Positions 1-6,180 are shown, numbered from the stretch's first letter. The stretch is 6,808 nucleotides of DNA from JAOTYV01 sp041557595 (GCA_041557595.1 JBFFGE010000226.1:1-6808), one strand, 5' to 3'. Notes: generated by a model from the letters alone, not told the origin. A program made the numbers and translations.

Positions 1-596
1 ATCGCCTGCCAGTAGCGCATCTTGACGAACCCGGCGATGACGATGGCGAGAGCGGAAACCCAGAAATATCCGGAATGGAAATACCCGAACGCGGCGGCAA
101 GTGCGTGCAGGATCAGCGCGCCGGTCAGGATCGAGAGACCGAAATGGACGGGCGGCACCCAGGCGTTGGACCAGGCGCGGATGGTCTTGCGCGAGATGTA
201 GATCATGGCAGTGCAATAAACCGTCTGCATGCACAGCATCGTCGCGACCATACCGACCGCGGTGAGGTAATCGGGTCGCCAATCGCCGAGATACCATCCG
301 GCCGCATATGCGATCGCGGGCGGGTAGGTCAGCAGGGCGAAGGCGGCGGTTCGGCCCTGCCAGGTCGTGTGCCACAGGCTCGCCGACGACCGGATTTGGG
401 TCAGGCTGCCGGGGCGGAGGATCGGCGCGATCAAGCCGGCGGTTATCAGGGTGAACGCGATGGCGAACCCGGCCAACCCGAGTTTCGGATCGGCGGGCAG
501 GACACCGCTTGCCTGAAAAATCGACATCAGGGCGATCAGCCCGTATCCGGCGCCGGATGCGGTGGTGCAGAAAATGGCGGAGAGGCCTGGGTTCAT
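1..596 (-). CDS. DmsC-family membrane anchor subunit of a molybdopterin oxidoreductase, 3' end beyond the window
   Basis: The frame is open from ATG at 596 to the window edge, giving 198 residues of a protein whose family is usually near 290 residues. The N-terminus (MNPGLSAIFCTTASGAGYGL) and a later block around residues 124-150 (QTVYCTAMIY, IRAWSNAWVPPV) are typical of DmsC-type anchors. About six hydrophobic segments are visible (roughly residues 4-29, 40-60, 83-105, 112-133, 149-172, 178-195), so it is an inner-membrane protein. Family members pass electrons between the quinone pool and an iron-sulfur/molybdopterin enzyme pair (DmsAB, or SoeAB for sulfite oxidation). AGGGA at 604-608, 7 bases before the ATG, supports the start. 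It lies 113 bases after the Alph_Pro_TM gene. Oddly, the usual HLGxPxRAW and SWLSRE segments read LRPGSLTQI and TWQGRT at residues 60-82. The family is fairly sure. The partner enzyme is not visible, so a sulfite or DMSO role is inference. Confidence 0.8.
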   Translation of the reverse strand, partial: MNPGLSAIFCTTASGAGYGLIALMSIFQASGVLPADPKLGLAGFAIAFTLITAGLIAPILRPGSLTQIRSSASLWHTTWQGRTAAFALLTYPPAIAYAAGWYLGDWRPDYLTAVGMVATMLCMQTVYCTAMIYISRKTIRAWSNAWVPPVHFGLSILTGALILHALAAAFGYFHSGYFWVSALAIVIAGFVKMRYWQA

Positions 597-709
597 CGTC
601 GAATCCCTAACGCGCGGCGCGGCGATAACAGCCGCCGGACCAGCCGCGAGCGCCGTCGTCGAAATTCAGTGGCGGGAATCGTGTCGGTAATAGCGACCGC
701 CGCCCGTTG

Positions 710-1447
710 TCACATGTTGCGGAAGATTGCATTGGCGGCAAGTCCGGCAAGGATCGCGATGATGATTGCGGCAATGCCATAGAGTGCGGGATAGCCGTAT
801 GCCAGGTCGTATACCGTCGCGCCCAGCCCGGCCTTGTCGATCAGGAGAGGCGTCGACTGGATCGCCTTGACGTCGCCGTCCCGCACCAGCAGGACGTCGA
901 TGTTGTAAAAGCCGGTCAGCACGTTTGCGGGCAGATACAGATCGGCGCGGAACAGCTGGCCGCCCATGAATTGGACCTGTCCCGCGACATCGCCATACCG
1001 GCCGATCCGCTGCATGTTGCGGATCAGGGCCTCCCGGAAGTCGGCGGCGACGACCGGTCCGACGCGCTCGACCGTCGGGAGTTTAAGGTGCTCGACGCCG
1101 ATCTGAAAAAGCGCGCGGGTATGCTGCGGCAGCCAGTCGTCCAACGGTTTGCTGGACATGACATGGTAGTAGGACGGCGCATCCTTGAACGCCACCGAGC
1201 GCTTGTTGACGTAGATAATGCCCGCCGCCTGCTCCTTGTGGCGCACCGGGACGGTCTGATTGGGGCCGCGCACGATAATCACCACCTCGCCGTCGCCCTC
1301 GATCGATCCGAAGAGCAGGACCTTGGCGCCGGTGAACCCGGTGGTGATCTTGATCTCGCTTTCCGAAAGATCGGCCAGCAGCGGTTCGGCCCTGGCCGTC
1401 GTCGCCAGCGAGATCGCCAGAATCATCAAGGTGAACACCCGCAACAT
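710..1447 (-). CDS. Alph_Pro_TM (TIGR02186-type) exported protein with C-terminal membrane anchor, function unknown
   Basis: This 245-residue protein has an N-terminal signal peptide (residues 1-20, hydrophobic core FTLMILAISLA, likely cleaved after ARA). A mainly hydrophilic domain follows (about 21-217), containing KVLLFGSIEGDGEVVIIVRGP (40-62), TRALFQIGVEHLKLP, and YLPANVLTGFYNIDVLLVRDG (171-191). A single hydrophobic segment (about 219-241) precedes a short tail. This matches the alphaproteobacterial TIGR02186/Alph_Pro_TM family, whose function is not known. The predicted layout is a periplasmic domain tethered to the inner membrane. The ATG is 3 bases past the stop of the TauE-type permease, so the two are almost certainly cotranscribed and probably translationally coupled. 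Inference: it works with that permease. The family call rests on remembered sequence features and genomic context. Confidence 0.85.
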   Translation of the reverse strand: MLRVFTLMILAISLATTARAEPLLADLSESEIKITTGFTGAKVLLFGSIEGDGEVVIIVRGPNQTVPVRHKEQAAGIIYVNKRSVAFKDAPSYYHVMSSKPLDDWLPQHTRALFQIGVEHLKLPTVERVGPVVAADFREALIRNMQRIGRYGDVAGQVQFMGGQLFRADLYLPANVLTGFYNIDVLLVRDGDVKAIQSTPLLIDKAGLGATVYDLAYGYPALYGIAAIIIAILAGLAANAIFRNM

Positions 1448-1450
1448 CTG

Positions 1451-2371
1451 TCAGTGCCCCATGATCTGGCCGATGGAATAGGGATCGGCCGGCATCGCCC
1501 AGAGGTCGTAACCGATCTTGAAACACACGCCCAGGACCATCAGGGCCAAGAGACCCCGGAGCTGCTCGCCCTTGAGGTAGCCGCCGATTTTGGTGCCGAA
1601 TTGGGCGCCGATGACCGCGCCGACCAACAGAAGCACCGCCAACACGATGTCGACGGTTTGGTTGAGGTAGGCCTGGAAAAACGTGGCGTTGGCGGTCACG
1701 AAGATGATCTGGAACAGGGAGGTGCCGATCACCACGGCGGTGGGCATGCCGAGCAGATAGATCATCGCCGGCACCATGACGAAGCCGCCGCCGACGCCCA
1801 TGATGGAGGCCAGGATACCGACCAGGATGCCGACGCCGAGCGGCAGCAGCGCGCTGGTATAGAGCTTCGACCGGCGAAACCGCATCTTGAAGGGCAGCCC
1901 GTGCAGGAAATTGTGCTGGTGCAGCTTGCGGAGCGCACCGGACGGCGTGCGGCTGCGCCATATCGCGCGCACGCTTTCAACCATCATCATGGATCCGATG
2001 GCGCCGAGGAAAATCACGTAACTCAATCTGATTACCAAGTCGATTTGGCCGATCGACCGGAGTTCGCGGAACAGGTAGACGCCGAATGTAGAGCCGATCA
2101 GGCCGCCGATCAGCAGGACGCTGCCCATCTTGAAATCGACATTGCCGCGGCGCCAGTGCGCCAGCACGCCGGAAACCGAGGAGGCGACGATCTGGTTGGC
2201 TTCGGTGCCGACCGCGATGGGCGAGGGGACGCCGAGGAAAATCAACAGCGGGGTCATCAGGAAGCCGCCGCCGACGCCGAAGATGCCGGATAGCATGCCG
2301 ACGCCCGCACCCATCCCCAGGATGAGGAAGATGTTTACCGACATCTCGGCGATCGGCAGATGGACATACAT
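1451..2371 (-). CDS. TauE/SafE-family permease, probable sulfite or sulfonate exporter
   Basis: This 306-residue integral membrane protein has the internal duplication typical of TauE/SafE. The motif GVGGGF occurs at residues 32-37 and again at 192-197, each preceded by a hydrophobic helix and followed by a second one (TPLLIFLGVPSP, VPAMIYLLGMPT). Further hydrophobic segments lie near 84-101, 113-131, 241-258 and 272-290. The family moves organosulfur or sulfur anions such as sulfite, sulfoacetate or taurine-derived products across the inner membrane. The conserved stretch TEANQIVASSVSGVLAHWRRG (56-76) is strongly preserved. ATG at 2371 was chosen because homologues I recall begin with a similar xYLPIAEMSVN segment. 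ATG at 2344 (residue 10) is the alternative. The Shine-Dalgarno sequence is weak (GGAAA, distant). It is first in a unit with the Alph_Pro_TM gene and perhaps the DmsC-like gene. The substrate is not shown by the sequence; sulfite is the best guess given the neighbours. Confidence 0.88.
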   Translation of the reverse strand: MYVHLPIAEMSVNIFLILGMGAGVGMLSGIFGVGGGFLMTPLLIFLGVPSPIAVGTEANQIVASSVSGVLAHWRRGNVDFKMGSVLLIGGLIGSTFGVYLFRELRSIGQIDLVIRLSYVIFLGAIGSMMMVESVRAIWRSRTPSGALRKLHQHNFLHGLPFKMRFRRSKLYTSALLPLGVGILVGILASIMGVGGGFVMVPAMIYLLGMPTAVVIGTSLFQIIFVTANATFFQAYLNQTVDIVLAVLLLVGAVIGAQFGTKIGGYLKGEQLRGLLALMVLGVCFKIGYDLWAMPADPYSIGQIMGH

Positions 2372-2441
2372 GCTCGGTGCCGTATTTCCGTCGGCCGTGG
2401 CGTATCACGTCATCGAGACTGGTGGCGTGGATTCGCCGAGA

Positions 2442-2455
2442 TAAAGCCGACTTTA
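2442..2455. promoter_or_regulatory. Short dyad just downstream of the permease promoter, possible operator
   Basis: TAAAG (2442-2446) and CTTTA (2451-2455) form a perfect 5-base inverted repeat around a 4-base centre. It lies about 10-25 bases downstream of the transcription start expected from the promoter at 2472-2499, a position where a repressor could act. No regulator is encoded nearby, so this is a candidate only. A repeat this short can arise by chance. Confidence 0.25.
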
Positions 2456-2471
2456 GCGCGGGAAGGGCCGC

Positions 2472-2499
2472 ATAATGCGCCGACCGCCGACGAAGTCAA
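2472..2499 (-). promoter_or_regulatory. Sigma70-type promoter for the TauE/SafE - Alph_Pro_TM unit
   Basis: Read on the minus strand, TTGACT (2499-2494, 5 of 6 matches to TTGACA) is followed after 16 bases by CATTAT (2477-2472, 4 of 6 matches to TATAAT). The predicted transcript starts near 2465 and would have an untranslated leader of about 95 bases before the permease ATG at 2371. The promoter sits between the rhodanese stop and the permease start, so the permease unit can be expressed apart from rhodanese. Confidence 0.6.
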
Positions 2500-2540
2500 C
2501 AGCCTGCGGTCACGGCTGCGACAATTGGTGCCGTCATGTC

Positions 2541-2582
2541 GCGGCGTCGATCGCCGCGGACCTTCCGGCGCCCGGCGGGCGC
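2541..2582 (-). terminator. Two tandem GC-rich hairpins after the rhodanese gene
   Basis: Just past the rhodanese stop are two perfect 6-base-pair stems: 2568-2573 with 2577-2582 (loop of 3) and 2541-2546 with 2552-2557 (loop of 5). Both are almost pure G+C. They lie upstream of the permease promoter, where a transcription end is expected. Neither is followed by a run of T on the minus strand, so this is not a classical intrinsic terminator. They could protect the 3' end or mark a Rho-dependent stop. Confidence 0.35.
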
Positions 2583-2589
2583 GTCGCCG

Positions 2590-2934
2590 CTAATGTCCCG
2601 GTTGCACCGGGCCGCCCGCGGCTTTCCAGCCCGTAATGCCGCCGGCGAGACGGTAGAGTTCGCGATATCCCGTCTGCACCAGTATCTCCGAGGCAATGCC
2701 GCAGCGCACGCCGCTGGCGCACATGATCAGCAATTTCTTGCCCTCGGAATCGGGAATCCGCGTGGAGTCGAACGCGGAGAGCGGAATCAGGGTGGCGCCC
2801 TGGACATGCTCGTTGGCGAACTCATGGGGTTCGCGGACGTCGACCAGCACCACGTCGCCTTTGTCGATCCAGAGCCGGGCGGTTTGCGGATCCACCATCT
2901 CAACACGGGCATGCTGCGCGTTGTCGTCATCCAT
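2590..2934 (-). CDS. Single-domain rhodanese-like sulfurtransferase
   Basis: The protein has 114 residues, typical of a stand-alone rhodanese domain (GlpE/PspE size). The N-terminal hallmark VVLVDVREPHEF (28-39) and HVQGATLIPLSAF (43-55) are present. The active-site loop CASGVR has catalytic Cys72, fitting the CxxGxR pattern, and the C-terminal LYRLAGGITGWKAAG (93-107) is standard. No signal peptide is seen, so it is cytoplasmic. Such proteins carry sulfane sulfur as a cysteine persulfide and pass it to cyanide, thiols or partner proteins. The frame stays open upstream to 3072, but that start lies inside the aldolase gene. ATG 2934 is preferred because AGGGA (2945-2949) sits 10 bases before it and the upstream residues are not rhodanese-like. 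It follows the aldolase gene by 70 bases, with GC-rich inverted repeats between, and may belong to either transcript. The natural sulfur donor and acceptor are unknown. Confidence 0.9.
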   Translation of the reverse strand: MDDDNAQHARVEMVDPQTARLWIDKGDVVLVDVREPHEFANEHVQGATLIPLSAFDSTRIPDSEGKKLLIMCASGVRCGIASEILVQTGYRELYRLAGGITGWKAAGGPVQPGH

Positions 2935-3004
2935 GGCCGGCTTATCCCTGCGGGTGCAAACGATTGGTCCTGGTCCGCCGCCGTAGCCGCGGCGGGTGAC
3001 CGAT

Positions 3005-3766
3005 TTATTGGCGGAAATCGGCGCCCTCGCGGTCGAGCATGCGCAGCAGGCTCTCCCATTCGAGATCGCCATAGGTTCCCTTGTCGAAGCTGCTCTTGTA
3101 CCGGGCGATCGCCTCGCTCCGGACGGGCTCGGGAACCTCGATCAGGTCGCCGTCGCCGGCCGCGGTCTGGATCTGGCAGGCGGTTTCGAGGAAATACATC
3201 TTCTTAAAGGCTTCCTGGATCGATTTGCCGATGGTCAGCAGCCCGTGATTGCGCAAGATGATGCAATCGGCCTTGGCACAGTCGCGGCCCAGCGGCTCGC
3301 GTTCGTCAAGATTTCCGCCGGCGACGTTGTAGTCGTGATAGCCGATGCTGCCCAGCACCAGCAGCGATTGCTGGCTCAGCGGGCGGAGGCCGCAGGCCTG
3401 GGCCGACACCGCGACGCTGGCCTTGGTGTGCAGGTGCATGACGCACTGGGCGTCCGGCCGCGCCATCAGGACCGCGCTGTGAATGACGAAGCCCGCGTCG
3501 TTGAAATGGCCTTGGTCGCCGATCACGTTCCCGTCGAAGTCCATCTTGACCAGGCTGGAGGCGGTGGTTTCGTCGAACATCTCGCCATAGCGGTTGATCA
3601 GGAAATGGTCGGGCTCGTTTGGCACCCGGGCGGACATATGGGTATAGATCAGGTCGGTCATGCGCAGTTTGTGCAGGATCCGGTACAGCGCGGCGAGATT
3701 GCAGCGGGTTTCCCATTCGGCGTCGCTGATCGATGATTTCTTGGATTTAAGCGTCGTGACAGACAT
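3005..3766 (-). CDS. Class II aldolase/adducin-family protein
   Basis: This 253-residue protein covers the whole class II aldolase domain. The metal-binding His111 and His113 (VMHLHT) and His174 (LRNHGLLTIG) keep the same spacing as His92, His94 and His155 of E. coli fuculose-1-phosphate aldolase. The residue 19 before His111, matching catalytic Glu73 of that enzyme, is Gly92 (AGFVIHSA). This is a feature I recall from adducin-like bacterial members, so aldol cleavage of a sugar phosphate should not be assumed. YTHMSARVP (41-49) and SQQSLLVLGSIGYHDY (131-146) are further family signatures. Start ATG 3766 was chosen over GTG 3775 because AAGGAG (3780-3775) lies 8 bases before the ATG and overlaps the GTG. 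The gene begins 39 bases after tRNA-Thr on the same strand with no terminator between, so it may be read from the tRNA promoter. The substrate is unknown. Confidence 0.88.
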   Translation of the reverse strand: MSVTTLKSKKSSISDAEWETRCNLAALYRILHKLRMTDLIYTHMSARVPNEPDHFLINRYGEMFDETTASSLVKMDFDGNVIGDQGHFNDAGFVIHSAVLMARPDAQCVMHLHTKASVAVSAQACGLRPLSQQSLLVLGSIGYHDYNVAGGNLDEREPLGRDCAKADCIILRNHGLLTIGKSIQEAFKKMYFLETACQIQTAAGDGDLIEVPEPVRSEAIARYKSSFDKGTYGDLEWESLLRMLDREGADFRQ

Positions 3767-3774
3767 GAGGTGCA

Positions 3775-3780
3775 CTCCTT
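3775..3780 (-). promoter_or_regulatory. Ribosome binding site that fixes the aldolase-family start
   Basis: AAGGAG on the minus strand lies 8 bases before ATG 3766. An in-frame GTG at 3775 would overlap this site, so the site argues against the longer version of the protein. Confidence 0.75.
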
Positions 3781-3805
3781 ATTTCCGCGCCGGGATCCGC
3801 CGATC

Positions 3806-3881
3806 TGGTGCCCGCGGAGAGACTCGAACTCCCGACCTGAGGTTTACAAAACCCCTGCTCTACCAACTGAGCTACACGGGC
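3806..3881 (-). tRNA. tRNA-Thr (anticodon UGU)
   Basis: This 76-base cloverleaf reads GCCCGTG at the 5' end, pairing with CGCGGGC over 7 base pairs (one G-T). The D-arm is GCTC/GAGC. The anticodon stem GGGGT/ACCTC encloses loop TTTGTAA with anticodon TGT. The T-arm is GGGAG/CTCTC around TTCGAGT. Discriminator A and an encoded CCA finish the gene. It decodes ACA and probably other ACN threonine codons by wobble. It lies 93 bases after threonine synthase and 39 bases before the aldolase-family gene, all on one strand. Confidence 0.97.
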
Positions 3882-3906
3882 ACATTGACGGATATTTCGC
3901 CTCCAT

Positions 3907-3935
3907 CCTGTACCCTTGTCGGCGGCTCCTGTCCA
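3907..3935 (-). promoter_or_regulatory. Candidate promoter for tRNA-Thr
   Basis: On the minus strand, TGGACA (3935-3930, 5 of 6 to consensus) is followed 17 bases on by TACAGG (3912-3907, only 3 of 6). This would start transcription near 3900, about 20 bases before the mature tRNA 5' end. The -35 and the spacing are good and the -10 is weak, so the call is tentative. Confidence 0.45.
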
Positions 3936-3937
3936 GA

Positions 3938-3965
3938 GGCCCGGTGACGCTATGCGGGCCGGGCC
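3938..3965 (-). terminator. GC-rich hairpin after threonine synthase, possible transcription end
   Basis: GGCCCGG (3938-3944) and CCGGGCC (3959-3965) form a perfect 7-base-pair stem with a 14-base loop, starting 9 bases past the threonine synthase stop. No T-run follows on the minus strand, so it is at best a non-canonical or Rho-assisted terminator. It sits directly upstream of the putative tRNA-Thr -35 box. Confidence 0.35.
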
Positions 3966-3974
3966 GGAGGCCGG

Positions 3975-5237
3975 TCAAAGCGTGTCGAAGTCGATCGGTT
4001 CGGTCCGGTCGAGCGTGCGGGTCATCGGCGGCATTTCGGATTTGAGGCCGCTCGCACAATTGAACAGCACCACGCGTTCCTTGGGCGACACGCGGCCCCG
4101 GGCCAGTTCCTGGCGATAGGCGGCAAAGCAGGCGGCCCCTTCCGGGCCAAGATGGACGCCGTCGGCGGCGGCAACTTCCATGCGCAGATCCTCGACCTCG
4201 TCATCGTCGACCGCGGAACCGAAACCGTCGCTTTCATAGAGCACCTGTAGGCACAGGAAATCGCCCAGCGGTTTCGGCACCCGGACCCCATGCAGGGTGG
4301 TCTCCACGGGTTCCCAGGCTTCCTCCACCTCGGTCTTGCCTTCGTCGAACGCCTTGACGAGCGGGCCGCAGCGGGTCGATTGCACCGCCACCATGCGGGG
4401 TCGTTTTTCGCCGATCCAGCCGAGCGCAGCAATTTCCTGGAACGCTTTCCACATACCGATCAGCCCGGTACCGCCGCCGGTGGGATAGAAGATCACGTCG
4501 GGCAGCTCCCAGCCCAGTTGCTCGGCCAGTTCGATGCCCATCGTCTTCTTGCCTTCGATGCGGTAGGGCTCCTTCAGCGTGGACATGTCGAACCAACCCA
4601 TGCGGTCTGCGCCCGCCGCGACGATTTCGCCGCAATGATTGATCAGCCCGTTGACCCGCCATGTCTTGGCGCCCTGCAGGGCGATTTCGCGTACCGTGAA
4701 CTCCGGCGCGTCATCCGGGCAAAACACGTAGCTTTCGATGCCGGCCCGGGCGCAATAGGCGGCCAATGCCGCGCCGGCGTTCCCGGCGGTCGGCATGGCG
4801 ATCCGCCGGACGCCGAAGCCATGGGCCATCGCGACTGCGACCGCGAGGCCGCGCGCCTTGAAGCTGCCGGTCGGCATACGGGCTTCGTCCTTGACCAGGA
4901 TTTCGCCGCCGCCGAGGCGGTGCGCCATCCGGGACAATGGAATCAGCGGCGTCATCGGTTCGCCCAACCGGATGATATGGGTTTCGCGGCGCATCGGCAG
5001 GAGCTCCCGGTAGCGCCACATTTCGGCATTCCGGGCAACCAGCGCATCTCTCGGGAAGCGCGTCTTGAGCCGATCCAAATCGTACCGGACCAGCAGCGGC
5101 ATTCCCGCGTCGGAGACGTTCCGAAGCCGGTCCGCCGGATACTGTTGCCCGGTTTTGCTGCATTCGAGGTGGGTGACGAAGTGGCCTTCATCCGGGGTGT
5201 CGGGCGGCGTGTCGGAAAGGATATTTGTTTCGGCCAT
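3975..5237 (-). CDS. thrC: Threonine synthase, PLP-dependent (fold type II)
   Basis: The protein has 420 residues. Threonine synthase converts O-phospho-L-homoserine to L-threonine and phosphate, the last step of threonine synthesis, in the cytoplasm. PLP features are clear: Lys127 in GSFKARG (124-130) is the Schiff-base lysine; PTAGNAGAALAAYCARAG (149-166) is the cofactor-contacting asparagine loop; PTGGGTGLIGMWKAF (252-266) is the phosphate-binding glycine loop. An N-terminal segment (LECSKTGQQYPADRLRN, 24-40) resembles the short cysteine-containing lead-in of plant/archaeal-type threonine synthases, but only one cysteine remains. ATG 5237 begins the region similar to homologues. AGGGAG (5255-5250) is 12 bases upstream, rather far. 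It is 33 bases downstream of rlmB on the same strand, so probably cotranscribed with it. Related fold-type II enzymes (cysteate synthase, diaminopropionate lyase) are the main alternatives. Threonine synthase is the best fit by overall pattern. Confidence 0.85.
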   Translation of the reverse strand: MAETNILSDTPPDTPDEGHFVTHLECSKTGQQYPADRLRNVSDAGMPLLVRYDLDRLKTRFPRDALVARNAEMWRYRELLPMRRETHIIRLGEPMTPLIPLSRMAHRLGGGEILVKDEARMPTGSFKARGLAVAVAMAHGFGVRRIAMPTAGNAGAALAAYCARAGIESYVFCPDDAPEFTVREIALQGAKTWRVNGLINHCGEIVAAGADRMGWFDMSTLKEPYRIEGKKTMGIELAEQLGWELPDVIFYPTGGGTGLIGMWKAFQEIAALGWIGEKRPRMVAVQSTRCGPLVKAFDEGKTEVEEAWEPVETTLHGVRVPKPLGDFLCLQVLYESDGFGSAVDDDEVEDLRMEVAAADGVHLGPEGAACFAAYRQELARGRVSPKERVVLFNCASGLKSEMPPMTRTLDRTEPIDFDTL

Positions 5238-5270
5238 GGTTTTGGCTTTCTCCCTGCGGCGGCGGATCGC

Positions 5271-6068
5271 CTAACGATCGGATTTTCGCACCGCTTCGTA
5301 CAGTGCGACCGCGGCCGCGTTTGATACGTTCAGGCTGTCGATCGGGCCGCGCGTCGGCAGCCGGACCAGCAGGTCGCAGCGCTCCGCGGTGAGCCGGCGC
5401 AGGCCGGCGCCCTCGGCGCCCAAGACCAGAACCAGCCGGCCGGTGAGGTCCGTCTCCGCCAGGGTCTGGCGGGCGCCCGCATCCAGTCCCAGACACCAAA
5501 AGTTGTTTTCCTGCAATCGCTGGATGGCGCGGTCCAGGTTGACGACCGAGACCATCGGGATGTGTTCCAGTGCGCCGCTGGCGGATTTGGCGAGCGTGGC
5601 GCTCTGCGGCGGTGCGTGCCGGCGGGGAATGAGCACGGCGGCGGCGCCGAATGCGGCGGCGCTGCGCAGGATGGCGCCCACATTATGGGGGTCTGTCACC
5701 TGGTCGAGCAGGAGGAGTACCGCGTTTTCGGCGGCGTCCCGCAACAGCGTTTCGAGCGCCGGCTGTACCAGGGGGCGGGTTTCGAGGGCTATTCCCTGAT
5801 GTACGGCGCCGGCCGGTAGCCGGGTATCGATGGCCGTGCGGTCGAGAATTGTGCAATCGACGGCGGCCAGTTCGGGTGATTCTTCTTTTAGGCGGCGAAC
5901 CGCGCCGTCGGTGGCGATGATCCGGATTTTCTCGCGGCGCGGGTTCCGGAGCGCCGCCTGCACCGCATGATAGCCATATAGCCAATGGGTGCCCTGGGCG
6001 TCCGCTGGCTGGGGCCGGCGCTGCGACGGTTTCGCCGGCGACGATTTGCTTCTCTTGATTTTAGCCAT
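5271..6068 (-). CDS. rlmB: 23S rRNA (guanosine-2251-2'-O)-methyltransferase RlmB
   Basis: This 265-residue SpoU-type (SPOUT) methyltransferase transfers a methyl group from SAM to the ribose of G2251 in the 23S rRNA P-loop. An N-terminal basic tail (1-27) is followed by the SpoU substrate-binding domain (WLYGYHAVQAALRNPRR, from residue 29 to about 103). The knotted catalytic domain carries motif 1 DQVTDPHNVGAILRSA (122-137; Asn129, Arg135), motif 2 LVLGAEGAGL (214-223; Glu219) and motif 3 LPTRGPIDSLNVSNAAAVALYE (237-258). Length is normal, slightly above the 243 residues of E. coli because of the basic tail. ATG 6068 was chosen although the frame is open to 6392: the extra residues run through the antisense of tRNA-Tyr and include RGLDSNQRRHSQRVYSPS, a familiar tRNA artefact. 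The ribosome binding site is weak (AAGACGG). It diverges from the tRNA-Tyr/tRNA-Gly/tuf unit. Confidence 0.96.
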   Translation of the reverse strand: MAKIKRSKSSPAKPSQRRPQPADAQGTHWLYGYHAVQAALRNPRREKIRIIATDGAVRRLKEESPELAAVDCTILDRTAIDTRLPAGAVHQGIALETRPLVQPALETLLRDAAENAVLLLLDQVTDPHNVGAILRSAAAFGAAAVLIPRRHAPPQSATLAKSASGALEHIPMVSVVNLDRAIQRLQENNFWCLGLDAGARQTLAETDLTGRLVLVLGAEGAGLRRLTAERCDLLVRLPTRGPIDSLNVSNAAAVALYEAVRKSDR

Positions 6069-6180
6069 CTGCCGTCTTACTATTGAGTTGTCGAGGGATA
6101 CGCAACTCGCACCGGGTCGCCTGCTTTGCAGAGACCGTGTGAGTGGCGCGTTTTGTGCTATTCGGGTGTCGGTTTTGCCG

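Noticed and set aside
597..709. Search for a promoter or terminator between the Alph_Pro_TM gene and the DmsC-like gene
   Set aside because: Only a 5-base GC stem and no credible -35/-10 pair were seen. Whether the DmsC-like gene has its own promoter cannot be decided.
75..782. A 235-residue plus-strand open frame opposite the DmsC-like gene
   Set aside because: The composition (R, G, D, Q rich) is low-complexity shadow. The minus-strand frame gives a coherent membrane protein with a good ribosome site.
707..2293. A 528-residue open frame on the plus strand opposite the permease and Alph_Pro_TM genes
   Set aside because: It is antisense to two well-supported membrane-protein genes. Its product is rich in D, H, Q, R and G with no domain pattern, as expected from the complement of GC-rich coding DNA.
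2978..2995. 6-base-pair GC stem between the aldolase-family gene and rhodanese
   Set aside because: There is no T-run, and it sits in a GGC/CCG-rich stretch where such pairing arises easily. It is not enough to call a terminator.
3660..4045. Plus-strand frames with RETRTPDLRFTKPLLYQLSYTG over the tRNA-Thr gene
   Set aside because: This is another classic false product, read from the strand opposite tRNA-Thr(UGU).
6085..6108. Inverted repeat GAGTTG / CAACTC with a 12-base centre in the rlmB leader
   Set aside because: It is short with a wide loop, and is not placed against a convincing rlmB promoter. It could be chance.
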